In this document: piece by piece, positions 1 through 13,500 of the stretch | How the letters are laid out: every line of letters starts with the position of its first letter | Position numbering within the stretch: position 1 is the first letter of the stretch | NCBI GenBank assembly: GCA_024195265.1 | Contig: JAJLRJ010000008.1 | Span: 39,870,873 to 39,934,872, forward strand | Length of the DNA: 64,000 bases | Direction of reading: 5' to 3' | DNA from: Dendrophyllia cribrosa | Taxonomy: Eukaryota > Cnidaria > Anthozoa > Scleractinia > Dendrophylliidae | The notes under the pieces: model-generated | The model's input: only the letters and a program-made list of their open reading frames with translations | Told to the model about the DNA's origin: nothing | Databases searched by the model: none | Made by a program: the position numbers and the translations under genes

Positions 1-52
1 TTGTCCTTTATTGGCTAAACGGTTAATTGTCTAAGTTAGTCAGTAGTAATTG

Positions 53-189
53 TTAACACCCACCGCGGCACGGTTTTTTGTTACAGCCCTGTGTTTGGAG
101 TGTTGTGTTACACGATTCACAAGTTCTGTTTCTCATTCGAACTCCTTCATCACATGACTTGGAACAAGTGCTCCATTTCGACCATTCTC
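53..189 (-). CDS. Exon 2 of TSP1 gene: TSP1 domain and stop
   Basis: The exon has the TSP1 signature of spaced tryptophans (W-S-K-W) and the C-S-K-S-C and R-x-R-N-R-T-C segments. It ends Cys-Arg-Gly-Gly-Cys and TAA at 55-53. The acceptor AG lies at 191-190 after a T-rich tract. Confidence 0.8.
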
Positions 190-1790
190 CTTTAACAAAA
201 AAAAATTGACGAGTATCATATACGGTGTTACAAATACGCACCAAATGTCTAGTAAGGCCTGAAACCGACATGCGTGCTAAAAAAATACCATTACATGAGA
301 CAGTTGTAATAAAGGGGGCCATAAAGAAAAATGAAATAACTAAATAATGAACTAGATGTCACGAATGAAGCTCGTCACGTGTGTTTATACCGTGTGGTCC
401 CAATGTAATGTTACATTAGCCTGCACAACAGGCGTTATTGGGGGCGCTCAAGCGGGTTTTGGGACGTAGCGCGAGACACGAGCGCTCCCCGTGCGTGTCT
501 CCCGCTTCGCGCTCGTGTCTCGCGCTACGAACTCGCGCCCTAAAACCCGCTTGAGCGCCCCAATGGGCCTTTATCACGCCCCGCCATTTTGTATAAAAAC
601 AAAAGATTTACCCCCAAGCCTCGCAGTGAAAAAGTTGAGAGCGAGGTTAAGCAGAGGCAAACAAAGCATTTTATTCTCCTGGGAATCAACATGGCCGCCG
701 CGTGATAAAGGCCCATAACGCCTGTTATGCAGGCTATGTTACATTGGCTGTTACATTGAAACTGGGCTTGGCTACCAGACGCTGTTCGGGAAAGGAGACT
801 CTGAGACCGGACGCGAGAAAGCGGCGGAAATCGAGCCTACATTGAAACGGGTAAATTGATATCTAACAATTTGGTCAGCAGTCACTTCTAATGTTCATCG
901 AGTCAGATCAACCATATTTTGGATATATTGTATTCATACTTTAGAAACAAGAAAATTCGACATGTTATATTTGAAGAACTTCGACACATAACTGCAGACT
1001 ATCTATTTGATATTTCATTTGTTTTTACTGTAAATAGCCAAGAGCTTACTGATTACTCAGCAGGAGTATGGAATCTTTGATATTTAACTAAATACGCCTA
1101 CCCTACATTTTCATGTCCCTCTTTATATATTGGGAAGATTCCATTACTTTAACGATCATTTAATGGAATATTTGCTTTGTAATTTTTAAAAATGAAATAC
1201 CTACTTAGATTAAGCAGTCCACTTTATTACCTGATGACAATTGTCAACAACAGAATCCTGTTCATTTTTTACGAGAATTATCAGTTCTCTCAGCACCTTC
1301 GCACCGTTCTTTATAATTTCTTTCCGAAATTTCTAAGAAAGTCTGACAAAAATTCGATTCCACGAGAGATTCGACTGCTATTGCCCTTTCTAAAACTTGG
1401 TTTACAGTAGCGACATAACGACAACTATCGATGACAAAACAACATGATAGGAACATAATGACATAAACATAACGACATATAAAGGGAAAAACTGATCTTT
1501 TCTTTATGTCGTTTTGCCTCTAGTGTGAACCAGGATTAAAGAAACCTTACAAGCAAATCCCATTTCTGTCTGGCACAAGACTCGGCGCACCAGAAAATTT
1601 ATTCTCGCAAGTACTACCAACTGAAACCAAGTCTGCTGTTTTAATATTATGGCTAAATGTTCCATAAGTATTAAATAGTCTTCAAAATAATCTAGTTTAA
1701 AGTCTTAACTTTCTTACCTGGGTGGTCCGAAGCTACTAACAATAAACTTGAAGCGAAAATAGGCAGTAATAATACTCTGACTTGCAGCAT
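53..1790 (-). CDS. Small secreted single-TSP1-domain protein, two exons
   Basis: Two minus-strand exons join in frame: 1718-1790 (start codon and signal peptide) and 53-189 (TSP1 domain and stop). The first ends with a GTAAG donor after one base of a codon. The second begins after a pyrimidine-rich AG acceptor and supplies the other two bases, so this is a phase-1 intron, usual for extracellular modules. The coding length is 210 bases, giving 69 residues. Residues 1-20 form a hydrophobic signal peptide (MLQVRVLLLP...). The remainder is a thrombospondin type 1 repeat with EWSKWSTCSKSC, then GVRMRNRTC, and seven cysteines, one more than the usual six. TSP1 domains bind glycans and matrix proteins; in cnidarians, TSR proteins have been linked to symbiont recognition. 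The protein is probably secreted, as no membrane segment follows. It lies head to head with the SRCR gene. The role is inferred and the structure is well supported. Confidence 0.72.
417..736. mobile_element. MITE with 8-bp target duplication, hAT-like
   Basis: A 320-bp element lies in the TSP1 gene intron. The ends are inverted repeats: tagcctgcacaacaggcg on the left and its complement, one base different, on the right (about 22 bp). A second inverted pair lies inside (443-485 against 509-562). The 8-bp duplication tgttacat flanks it at 409-416 and 737-744. Eight-base duplications fit hAT-type transposition. It has no coding capacity. Confidence 0.8.
1718..1790 (-). CDS. Exon 1 of TSP1 gene: signal peptide
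   Basis: ATG at 1790-1788 is followed by 24 codons with a Leu/Val/Ile-rich core and an Ala-Ser-Asp-His-Pro end, then GTAAG at 1717-1713. Ending one base into a codon matches the phase of the TSP1 exon. Confidence 0.65.
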
Positions 1791-4532
1791 TGTTGAGATG
1801 AATAAAGGGCTGACCACAAGTAAGATTTGACCGTCTCTGAGCAGGATCCCAGAAATATCGAGAACAACGTAACGCAGAGTAAAAACAAAATCGAAGTAGG
1901 ACTAAACTAATGTTAATTCTATCCTGGTGATGGAGATAAAGCAATTCGTTTGGGTTTCTTTCCCATATTTAAGTTCGCACAACAATAAATATTGATATTA
2001 ATTGCTTTCAATATCGTCAAACAAGGAACTCGTTATGCTAATTTTAGAGCTGCGGTATAAACACAACTATGCAAATATTTTAATCTGTGTGCCCCCCTTG
2101 GACATAAATTAAAACATTCGGTCACGCGATCATCCTAGACAGTGCGCCTTGTAATTAATTTAAAAACTTGCTCTTATTTACTTCGCAAAGAAAGTTTTGA
2201 AGCATTTTCATTTGAAATCCGAAGAGTAAAAGGAAACTAAGAGTCTGCATATTATTTCCTTTAACATTCTCGTCCCCAGGTTCAGTCCCTGGTCAGTCTC
2301 AGCCCAAGGAGCCTGAGAACGTGTTCTCAATTCATCCGTTAAAAATGAGCTAAAATGGAGCCAAAAAATAGAAAAGGGTTGGCTTTTTGCTTTTTTCTAA
2401 ACATGGTTGATGAAAATTGCACAGCATTTTCACTAACGACTACGCTCACACAAGGATTTTGTGACTCCAATCAGGCTGCAAAACACACTGCCCTAAACCC
2501 TACTCAGCTTGGGCTCTTTTTGAGGTCCTGAGGCCGGGGATCGAGAGGGGTGGGGGGTTGGGGCAGTGGCACATTGTGTACATCGTAACATGAGCATTAA
2601 AGCTATGACAGTGAAACTTGGAGAGTACTTAGTATGTCCAATACGGTTCCTTTTGAAATCCGCAAAATGGGACGATGACGTCAACTTGACTAAAAAAATA
2701 ATCAGAACCAATACAAAAGCTAAAATGATATAAAAGTGTAAAAGTTACGACGACGAACTTAAAATTATTCATTACTATGATAATAAAAAAAACTCAAATG
2801 TCGAAAAACATGGCTCTCAAACTCTTGTTACCGTGGAAATATTAAGTCGCCTGAACAATAAAATATCACACTAAATTGTTGCCAGATCATGAATGTTAGG
2901 AAAATTCACGAAGTTTAGTGGTGTTTGCTTTACTATTAAAAAAGTTATGAATGTTGAAAGTCGGCGCGGGCACTTTATGCATCCTCCATCCTTCCCTAGA
3001 GTTAAACCCGCAATTAAACTCATTACTCGTGTAAAGAAAGAATCCTGCTTGTGTATTGAGGGAGGTGGGGTGCCTGTGCTGAGATTGAACGTTCACAAGA
3101 CAACATAACCTTGCGAGCTTTCCTGAACAGTTTAAATGCAAAAAAGCACCCTTTTATCGATTTCAATGAATTTTGGATCAACAGTGCTGACGAGAGCTGA
3201 TTTTCACTGCTCTGCAAATAAATGACGTCATGTAACGCCTTCATCGCCACGTGATCAACTTATCCTGAATTGAATAAGAGGTTAAAATATCGTAGCACAG
3301 AAAAGACCCAGGGAGGGATTGGGCGGGGGGGGGGGGGGGTCCAACATCCCCCTGCACCACGGTAATGATATAAATTTGAATGTAAGTCCGAGGGTTGGGG
3401 GTTGGTCCCAGAAGAGGAATAGGATAGAACAGTAGGTACATTTATGCAAACCAATTTTCTTTTATAACCTCAGTTTATTGCTTTGCTTTTCTTATGAAGT
3501 AAACATTGTTTACATGTGAGCCTAAGCTTTATTTATACCATATACGATTTAAGCCAACGCGACTAGACAAAAATTAAACATTTACATTGTACAGTTTAAT
3601 TTTTTTCACGAAAGAAACGTAACGTTTCACGCAAATTATGCAGCAACAATGTATGTTTACTTATTTTCTTAAACATTTTAAAACCGAGTTTCAAATAAAG
3701 AGGGCATATACATCACAGCAGACCCTTCCTCCGTTGTTACTTTCGCTCCGATTCAGTATTTTAAAATTTTCCATGTTTGAATTTTTCAGGTCACTTATGT
3801 TGCCGTTTGCAAAAAGAGTATTCCAGTTCGCTACAAAGTTTCCCGCCCGCATTTTCTGTCGACTGAGACGTCTTTTTACCTTAAGGGGGAAAGAGAGCAC
3901 GCAAAATATTTCCTCAATTGTAATTTCTCCAGTGTACTATTTTAGTGTCATATTATCAAGGAAACAATGTCAGATACAAGGAAACAATATCCTTATAAAT
4001 GGAGTGCGAGCAATGTGAGCCAAAAATTTATTTATTTTGGTTCCTCTCCAATAAAATAAAAGTAAGAAATTGGGCCGCTGCCTTTTCCGTCAGTTCCTTT
4101 AAGAGTAGTGAAAAAGAAATTTATCCTGCAAGAAAAAAGCAAGTTCAATGCAGTGAAATTGTATAATAAGTTATGTACAAATTAAAGGCTCAGTTTAAGC
4201 GACCGTGAAAGAAATAGACCGCGCAAAAAGAAAAAAAACAAGGAACAGAAGCGGGCGTTCAAAAGAGTAACGAAAAAAATTGAAAGCGCAAGGTACAAAA
4301 GGTTCCGTTTAAGAGTTTTGAAAAAGAAATAGAGCGCTTGGGGAAAAAAGAACAATATAACACAAAACAAATTCCACGAGAAACAAAAGGGCGCGTTTAA
4401 GATTACCAAAAAAGGAACAGAGCGAGTAAAAACGAAAACAACGGAAATTATTAAAACTGAAAAAAACATGGGCTGCTACTTGATTAACACCTTCATTAGC
4501 TTAGGTGCGTTCGGACGTCAGGGAAAATTACA
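1791..4532. other. Intergenic region between head-to-head TSP1 and SRCR genes
   Basis: This 2.7-kb stretch separates the two divergent start codons and should contain both promoters. It is AT-rich with no recognisable coding exon. It holds a run of 15 G at 3325-3339 and a purine-rich stretch of about 250 bp at 4195-4450. No convincing TATA box decides either transcription start. Confidence 0.5.
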
Positions 4533-4563
4533 ATGTCAATGTTCATTCGCCTTCTGTTAGCAG
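4533..4563 (+). CDS. SRCR gene exon 1: start and first half of signal peptide
   Basis: ATG TCA ATG TTC... runs to a strong GTAAGC donor at 4564 and encodes [10 protein letters not shown] plus one base. Alone it is too short to judge. Its phase and the hydrophobic continuation in the next exon make the call. Either Met1 or Met3 could start. Confidence 0.55.
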
Positions 4564-7500
4564 GTAAGCAAGGTGAATCCACTATTATATCACCATAAAG
4601 AATGCGAATATGTTTACTCGGTCTCCCTAACCGTTCAATAAATAGCGGTATTTCCAATGCCAAATGCAAAGCAACTGACGTACCTCTTCAGACAACCTTC
4701 TTGTGGAATTGAAATTCTAAACTGAAAAACTTTCTGTGGAGTTCTTAAATTTGCTCGTATCTCATCTGGCCTCATTATAATTTCCAGCTCCGAATTTTAG
4801 AGTTTTAGGCACGTGAAAAGCGTTTTAGATTGTGCGAAAGCAAACGATCTCAAAACGTTAGAAAGAAACTGAACGAGCCGTATTGCACCAGTTGGCGCTA
4901 AATAATTATCAGTACAGTTTTTAATCTATATTGCTTGCCGCTATTATATTTTTCAGCTTTAATGATAGAGAATGTCATAGCAAGAGGTGAAGGTACGTTC
5001 CTTCCAAACTAATGTAGACGTAGAAAGAAAGAAAAAAGAAAAAATTAATTTGTCGCAAAGAAATGAATTTATTATTAATGACTTTAAAGATAGAACTAAT
5101 ATCCTCCAAATGATTTAATGCGATATAATGAGTGTTTGAGACTCGCACTGAGCATGCGAATGATTTATTATACAAGATCGATCCGGCTTATACTTTACTG
5201 TCTGAAATACTTTCAAATTTCTTTCTGCTGCATGTCCGTAAAAACCATGACTATGGTGATGCCAATGTCAATCAAACCTTCTAGTTTGGAAACTTTTACC
5301 AATGTGTAATTTTAGTAATTGGATGAAGTAGTTAGCCCGACAGAGTTCAGACGGTAAACTATCAGCAGATAAGATAAGGATGGTGGTACCTCCTAAAATG
5401 CTAAGCCCTTTGTATTATTTCGTAGTTGTTCGGTTAGTTCGTAGTGGAGATAAACCCTTTCGAGAAGCCCGAGTAGAAGTGTTTTATGCATTTCCACCCT
5501 AGAATAGCCCTAAATGTGTACGTACGCGATTGTGTTTATGAGTGTCGAATGTTTTTTTTTTTGCAATCATCTTTTTCAAAGCAGGAGAACCCGGTCCATA
5601 CGGAGACTTCGTACATCAGTGTTCAGTATAACGTTAACAGTATCTAGACCTGCGTAATGATCTTTAATGACGCATTGAGATTTTTTCGTGATTAGTTGCT
5701 TTTTTAAAAAAATGAGCTAAAACTCATTTCCGAGGCTGATCACATCTGAGGAATTTAAGGCATGCACCCGGAATTAAAATTATAAATTAAAAAAAGGAGA
5801 ATAAACGATTTGAAAAATACGGTAAATGAACCTGACTAAAACGTTTGTGAATAATGACGATTTCATATCCAATAGAAATTCGTTTGGTTGGTGGTGGAGA
5901 TGACCCCTTACGGGGTCGAGTGGAAGTGTTATACAATGGAACCTGGGGAACAGTGTGTGACGACTACTGGGATTTAAAAGACGCCAACGTAGTTTGCCGC
6001 CAGCTTGGATTTAAACGAGCTTTCATAGCTGAGACGTCTGCGGCTTTTGGCAGAGGAAAAGGACAAATATGGATGGATGACGTACATTGTACAGGAAATG
6101 AAAGTTCGTTGACAGAATGTGACCACGGAGGGTGGGGTGTAAACGACTGTTTTCACAGAGAAGACGCGGGTGTCGTGTGCATTGCGGGTAAAAAACTTCT
6201 TAAACACAACATTAGAAAATTTAATGCAATTACAGAATCATCCAAAGAGATATTGTCATTTTTCAAGATCGGAGAAATTGGCTAATAAGTATTCATGAAA
6301 CAAACACCCACTTGCCTGTTGCCTGGACTCTTTACCAAAATGCTTCTTAAGTCTTTAAAAAATTGACAATAATACCATTTTATTTTAATCTTCTGTTCCG
6401 TCCCACCAGCTCGTTTAGTCGGAGGAAGCTCACCCCGAGGAGGATTGGTACAAGTTTGTTACAACAAGACCTGGGGCTGGGTGTGTGCTGATCGGTGGGA
6501 CAAACAAGCCGCTGACGTGGCTTGTCGAATGATGGACTTCGATGGATCATTATCGGCAGGTGTTGAATACGAAGAAAAGAAGATAAAAGACGTCCGGGTA
6601 TGGCTTAACAACGTGCACTGTTCTGGGCACGAATCATCTCTCTTTTCCTGCGCTCACGATGGGTTGAGATCTCAAGGATGTGTTGGAAAAAGAAAAGCTG
6701 CTGTAACATGCTCATCAAAAGGTAAACAAATACACATTATGAATGGTGTTTATTTATTGGGTACCTTACTTCAAGAGCATTAATAAAACCTGTGACAATA
6801 AAACTTAGAAGGTAAATAGTACGTCCAAACTGTGTCTATCGCGATCCGCAAAATGGCACGATGACGTCATATGACGTGGAAATTACGTCACTATTTCTGG
6901 ACATCCACCATCTTGGAGCTAAAATTAAACATTAAAAATTAAACAAATAAAGTTGACTTAAAAGATTCTTATCTGCTAAAATACATGTGTGATATATGGG
7001 CTTTCACGATCAGTTCTTACTTTGCACATGACGCCCAATAAAGGAAAATTAATCATTTTTTATACGACAGCTCGACTAGTTGATGGGGGCAACGTGGCAT
7101 CTCAAGGTCGAGTTGAAGTGTTCTACAATGGAGGCTGGCGACCAGTGTGTGGATACAGTTGGGATTTAAAGGACGCCGACGTAGTTTGCCGTGAGTTAGG
7201 ATTCAGAAAAGGAGCTCTGGTAGCATCCACGTCCTGGGATTTCTGGAGATGGGGTCCAAACCAAAGATGGTTAACAGGTGTACACTGTTTAGGAACTGAG
7301 ACGATATTAACAAAGTGTGATCATAAAGGATGGAAAACCTTCTGTTTTGGCGGCAAGGATGCTGAAGTAGTGTGCAATACAGGTAATAGGACTCCTTTAA
7401 CTGGTAAAAGGTTTTTGTGCAACTTTTTTTTATTATGCTACCAGTTAGGACCAGCATTTCATTTATATTTTCGATGTCGATGATAAACAAAACAAACCCA

Positions 7501-10500
7501 TGCACTGAACCAAAGCGTTTTTAAGATTATTGCTCCAAGCGTTGCATTTCTTCATATGTGCTCCGTTAGCTCTTAGTGCCAGTACAATCTCCTCGAAAGG
7601 CCTACTACACTCAATATCAAACTCGACAGACTAAATCTAAAACAACAAGGATCAACAGTAGATTAGTGTCCATTATGTTAATATGAATAATATTAATATG
7701 AATCTTGATTAGTTTTTGTGCCACCGTTACATATGTAGCTCAATTAGTGGGAGGACAATCACCCCGAGAAGGCTTACTACAAGTTTACTACAACAAGACC
7801 TGGGGTTGGGTGTGTGCTGATCAGTGGGACAAACAAGATGCCGATGTGGCTTGCAGGATGATGGGCTTCGATGGATCATTATCAGCAAGTGTTCATTACG
7901 AAGAAAAGAAGCGCAAAGTAGTCCGAGTATGGCTAAACAGCATACAGTGTACTGGAAAGGAGAGTTCTCTCTTTTCTTGCATTCATGGAGGTTTGGGATC
8001 TCATGACTGTGATGGAAAAAGAAAAGCAGGTGCAAAATGCAGACCAAAAGGTAAAAATATGCATTGTCATTTGTTTAACGATTGAATGAATTGCTACGGT
8101 ATAATTTTTAAAATGTCCGCATCCTCAGCAACTATCACCATATATAAATGGTATTTGCGCCATTACTGAAGAGTACAAGTGCATGTACGAGATTTTTTTT
8201 GCTTTACAATGGCAGCACATACTAGAAATACGTGTCTCGCAGAACCTCGCGAAAGTCGCCGTTGTCGCTCCATCCAGCGGAGTTTCGGTAGTAAATCTTC
8301 TCCAGAAACTTATTGAATCCAACATTGTTGCGTTTGCTGTTCTCTCTCATTTGCATGAGAAATTGGCCGTGTTTCACCGACAAAATTTTTTTTTTTTCAC
8401 AGACGGTGAATAAACACGTCAAATCTTAATGAATAAACATCGCCTGCGCGCGCCAGCGTTCGAGATTCCTTTTATAGGCATCGACGTCACACTGCATGAC
8501 GTCAATTGGAGCTTTGTCGCGGTTTTGTTGCTAGGCAACTGCAGGACACTTTCGCGATATATATAAAGTCAACCCGAGATTCCATCGCCCTACAGCGATC
8601 CACGCGCGATCCCCACGCGCGACAAATTTATAAACCTCGCTACGCTCGGGAGGAATAACTTGTAATTAAAACAAGGAAAAGTTTGATCATGCATAAATGG
8701 ACCGATATATCACCTTAGTCCAAAATGGCGTCATCAGCATGTGCAAAACATACAAAAGAATTCATTTTCGAGCGAAAATGAGGCAAAGAGGGCTAATTAA
8801 AATACAATAAACTGGCCGCCATTTTGGAATAAGGTGTATAAAGTAACGGCTGTCATTTTGTCATTTACGTCTCACTTGCTTATCTCACCTCTTAATTGTA
8901 AAGCTCAATTAAAAATGTACTACATACGAAAATTGCGCTATTTAAATGCATAATCATTATCATTTACACTAGTAACTAATTGATTTATAAGATTTTCAAA
9001 TTTAAACCAAGACAAATATTAAGGACATCAAGCTGCTTACAAGACTTTGTTTATGTCACAGCTCGACTGGTTGGAAGGGTTAATGCGACATTTCAAGGCC
9101 GAGTCGAAGTGTTTTACAATGGAACCTGGGGAGCAGTGTGCGGTACCGACTGGGATTTAAAGGACGCCAGCGTAGTTTGCCGGCAGCTTGAATTTCCAGG
9201 AGCTTTGGTAGCAGTCACGTCTACAGCTGTCGAAAGAGGGGTTCTGAACCAACATAAAATATGGTTTAAGAACGTACGATGTGCAGGAAATGAGACGTCG
9301 TTAACAAAGTGTCACCATAGAGCGTGGTCAACATACTGTTCCGGCAACAAATATGCTTATGTAGTGTGTATTTCAGGTGATAAGAAAATAATTCCTTTAA
9401 TTCCTTTATAGTTTATTTTGTCATTTTTTCATTAGGCGGTCGGATGGGACCACTCTATACTAGTTAATTTAGAAAAGGTTTTCGGAAGATTTAGAGGGTG
9501 TAAGTCTGGTTAAAGATACATTTAACGTATTGACTCGATGAGGCATGTATTTCTTCAAAATAATGAATTTTTGGTAATATATTTAAATCCCAGTTTAGGA
9601 GATAATGGAAAAACAATCTTACATTTAATTTGTTTTCTGTCAATGGTCATTGGCAAATGGTTTATGGAACCAAACAGGGTTTTCCAAAATCATCTACTTT
9701 CTGTAATCCATAACCGGTTTTCATCTTAGAGAGGAACTGGAACTAGAAGAAAGAAAAGATAATTATGTAGCAATAAAAGTTTAAATTGACATATTACTCT
9801 TTGAAGGCCAAGGAAGAAAAAAACCGGAGATTTTAGATGATGCCGCAATCCAAAAATTTTATATTTTCATAATTTAGGGTGTAGCCGATCACGTGACCTC
9901 AAAGGAGTAAGTGTGCCATGAAAAAAAGTAAACGTTCATAAGCCAAAATATTAGAGGATAAGATAAAGCCAGAAAAAAATGGTGAAAACCTCATCTTAAT
10001 TCACCCGAGCACTCCTCTCATTTTACTTTATCGAAATGAAGACGGAAATGCAAGGCAAGGTCAAACAAACACATACATGGAATTTAGGCCTTTAGAGAAT
10101 TGCTTGTGGTATGTGTTTGTGGTAACGCTAAATACATATATTATGTGTATATATGTATTTTTAGCCCACTTAAATTTTATATTCTTAAATTATTTGAAGT
10201 AATTTTATGAATTACTGGTATATCTGTTAATATATTTTTTATTATTATATCTTTTGTTATGGTGTCCCCAATTAGCCTCACAGCTAAATATCATTGACAC
10301 TTTAATAAAGTGTATGTATGTATGTTTTATTTTATTCTTCCATTTCTTCTATTGTGTTCCGTTAGCTCGTTTACTGGCTGGACAATCACCCGGATCAACA
10401 GATTAGTGTCTATCATCAACAGTTTTAATAATGTTAATATGATTCTTCATACGTTTTTGCGTTCCGTTAGCTCGATTAGTGGGAGGACAATCACCCCGAG

Positions 10501-13500
10501 AAGGCTTACTACAAGTTTACTACAAAAAGACCTGGGGCTGGGTGTGTGCTGATCGGTGGAACAAACAAGATGCTGACGTAGCTTGCCGAATGATGGACTT
10601 CGATGGATCATTATCAGTACATTTTGAGCTCGAAGAAAAAAAGGAAAAAGAATATCAGGTATTGCTGAACAACGTGCACTGTTCTGGAGAAGAAACGTCT
10701 CTCTTTGCGTGCGTTCATGACGGTTTGGGATCACACAACTGTGAAGGGGAAAGAAAAGCTGCTGTAAAATGCAGATCAAAAGGTTGGACGGATATGCGTC
10801 GTGAAATTTGTTTTAATTTTCAAGATTAAGAGGCCAAGTATATATCAATGGCAACACAACTAAAGTATAATGTAAACAATAAACACATGCATTATTAATT
10901 TGTTTAGAATTTTAAACCAGTAAAAATCTTATCAAGCAAGAAGCTACTAAACCTTCTTTTTTACGGCAGTTCGATTGGTTGGAGGGGGTTATGTTCCTTC
11001 TCAAGGCCGAGTAGAAGTATTTTACAATGGAACCTGGGGAACAGTGTGCGATGACTACTGGGATTTAAAGGACGCCAATGTAGTTTGTAATGAGCTTGAG
11101 TTTGGAAGAGCTCTGATAGCCGACAAGTCTGCAGCTTTTGGTGCAGGAAAAGGACAAAAATGGATGGATGACGTGCATTGTACAGGAGATGAGAATTCAT
11201 TAACAGATTGTGCGCACCATGGGTTGGGAAAAAGTGACTGTACTCATGATGAAGATGCTGGTGTGGTATGCAGTACAGGTACAAAGCATTTTTTACATAA
11301 TTTAAAGAGCCTTAAGTGAATTTCAATACTAAGGCAGAGAGCTCGACAAAGACAAAGTATCATTGTGCTTTATCCATATCGAAAAGTAGTTGTGCCCAAC
11401 AAATTACAACAAACGCACACTTGTATGTATCATTGACAATCCTTTATGAAATTGCCTCCTGTGTCTAAATTTGTCTTAAAAAGTAACAAAATTATTTTAT
11501 ATTTCTTCTTTTTCTTTCCACCAGCTCGTTTAGTCGGAGAACGTTCACACCAAAAAGGATTGGTACAAGTTTATTACAACAAGACCTGGAGCTGGGTGTG
11601 TGCTGATCGGTGGGACAAACAAGACGCTGACGTGGCTTGCCGAATGATGGGCTTCGATGGATCATTATCAGCATTTAATAAGAAAGAAAAAAGCGCGGAA
11701 ACCAATCACACTGTATGGCTTAACAGTACACAATGTACTCGAAACGAAAGCTCTCTCTTTGCGTGCAAAAATAATGACTTGGGACCTCGCAACTGTAAAG
11801 AAAAATCAGGTGTCATATGCAAACCGAAAGGTAAAAAGACTGAATGATATTGACGCTGGTTTAAAAGATGCAATATAGGCAATCGTGAAGGTTAAATTCC
11901 AACTGGTTCATCCATCGTTATGAAACCTTTATCTTAAGGAGGCTCGACTCATTTTTTTTTTTGCTGTAGGGTGTATGTTCATTTCCTATGATACTTTGAC
12001 CCATTTGGGGTCACCAGGTGACACGCTTATACGATAAATGTAAACAACCCGATCACACCAAGGTTTTTTGTGCTGTGATCCGCTTACCCACGTAATCCGC
12101 TTGTTAGTTCTTTTACTTGCTCTGAGGGTTTTTTCAACGGGGTTTTTCGGTTTTCCTTTCTCCTCAAAAAGCAATCTTTCCAAATCTCAGTTTGATCTGG
12201 AATCCGAGGACCACAGGTTTGTCAGGCGCAACACTGTTAAGTGTCAACACTGTTAAGTGTCATCCTCGTTGAACAGAGTGAATCTATTGATATCAATGGT
12301 TACTGGCATGCGAGTAGTAAAGAGCTAATGGGTGTTCTTTCTTATTTCAACTAAGTACTGAGAAGGTATTAAAACCTCTTTTTATATAACAGTACGATTA
12401 GTTGGTTGGGGAAATGTGACATTTCAAGGCCGAGTCGAAATGTTTTACAATGGAAACTGGGGAGCAGTGTGCGGTGACAACTGGGATTTGAAAGATGCCA
12501 GCGTCGTTTGCCGGCAGCTTGGGTTTGAAGGAGCTGTTGCAGCAGCCACGACTTCAAAATTTGCCAGAGGAGATCCAGAACGAGGAAAAAGATGGATAAA
12601 TGACGTGCAGTGTGTAGGAAGTGAGACATCGTTATCAAAATGTAATCACAAGGTGTCAGAAGACTCTTGTTCTGGCAGCAGGGATGCTTGTGTTGTGTGC
12701 ATTACAGGTAATGAGGAGAAGTAACTAAAAGAATATCACGGTAATGAAACATTTTTGTTTCAGTTGAAAGCCATTATCTTAAGCTTAGGTGGTCACGTTT
12801 CGATGATACTGTCATAAGAAGTGAAGTGGCGTAATTCCTCCGTAATCTCTGATATTAGAATTATGATTTCAAGACATGACAAACGCCTCTATGGATTAAA
12901 GTTTTTTTTAAATAAAAAAACACAAAATGAAACTATAATTGTATAGGTACCAATGAAAAGTGGCAAAACAGACTATTTAATGATATTTAATAATTGTGTT
13001 GTAAATGACATTGACACTTTTTTTAAAAGATTTAAACCTTTTTACTTTACGCATCACTGAAAACATTTGTTTTCTCCGTTTTATTTAATGATAAAACCTC
13101 AACAATTTGGTCGCAATATCCGACTATCAAAACAGTAACACCACATGGTATACCATAAAACGCTAGATGAATATATACACCTTATTCGATGATTTAACAG
13201 ATAATACGCGCGGATATTTTACGAGTTGCGTAAAGGTAAGTAATAGTTGTATAGTTTTTTTCATGCTACTGCAGGCTTTGCCTTTTGTACTAAATGGTTC
13301 TATATCATAAACGTTTGTTTTCAGATAACCAGCCGGATGACCTATCTACCAATCCACGGACAGACGAAATACCAGGTTTTAAAAGTACGTTTGAGCGAAA
13401 TCGCTACTGAGCGACGTAACAAAAATATGACCACTTACGGACTCCAGTTACGTATGAAACATAAAGTTGCTCTTCTCGTCTAAAAATGTAATAGAGTTAC

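Noticed and set aside
3638..4018. 126-codon plus-strand frame upstream of the SRCR gene
   Set aside because: No domain or signal, an overlapping opposite frame, and composition like the surrounding intergenic DNA.
5586..5640. Possible small exon after TTCAAAGCAG between signal peptide and first SRCR
   Set aside because: The only donor nearby is in the wrong phase, and the frame meets a stop. The join from 4992 to 5876 works without it.
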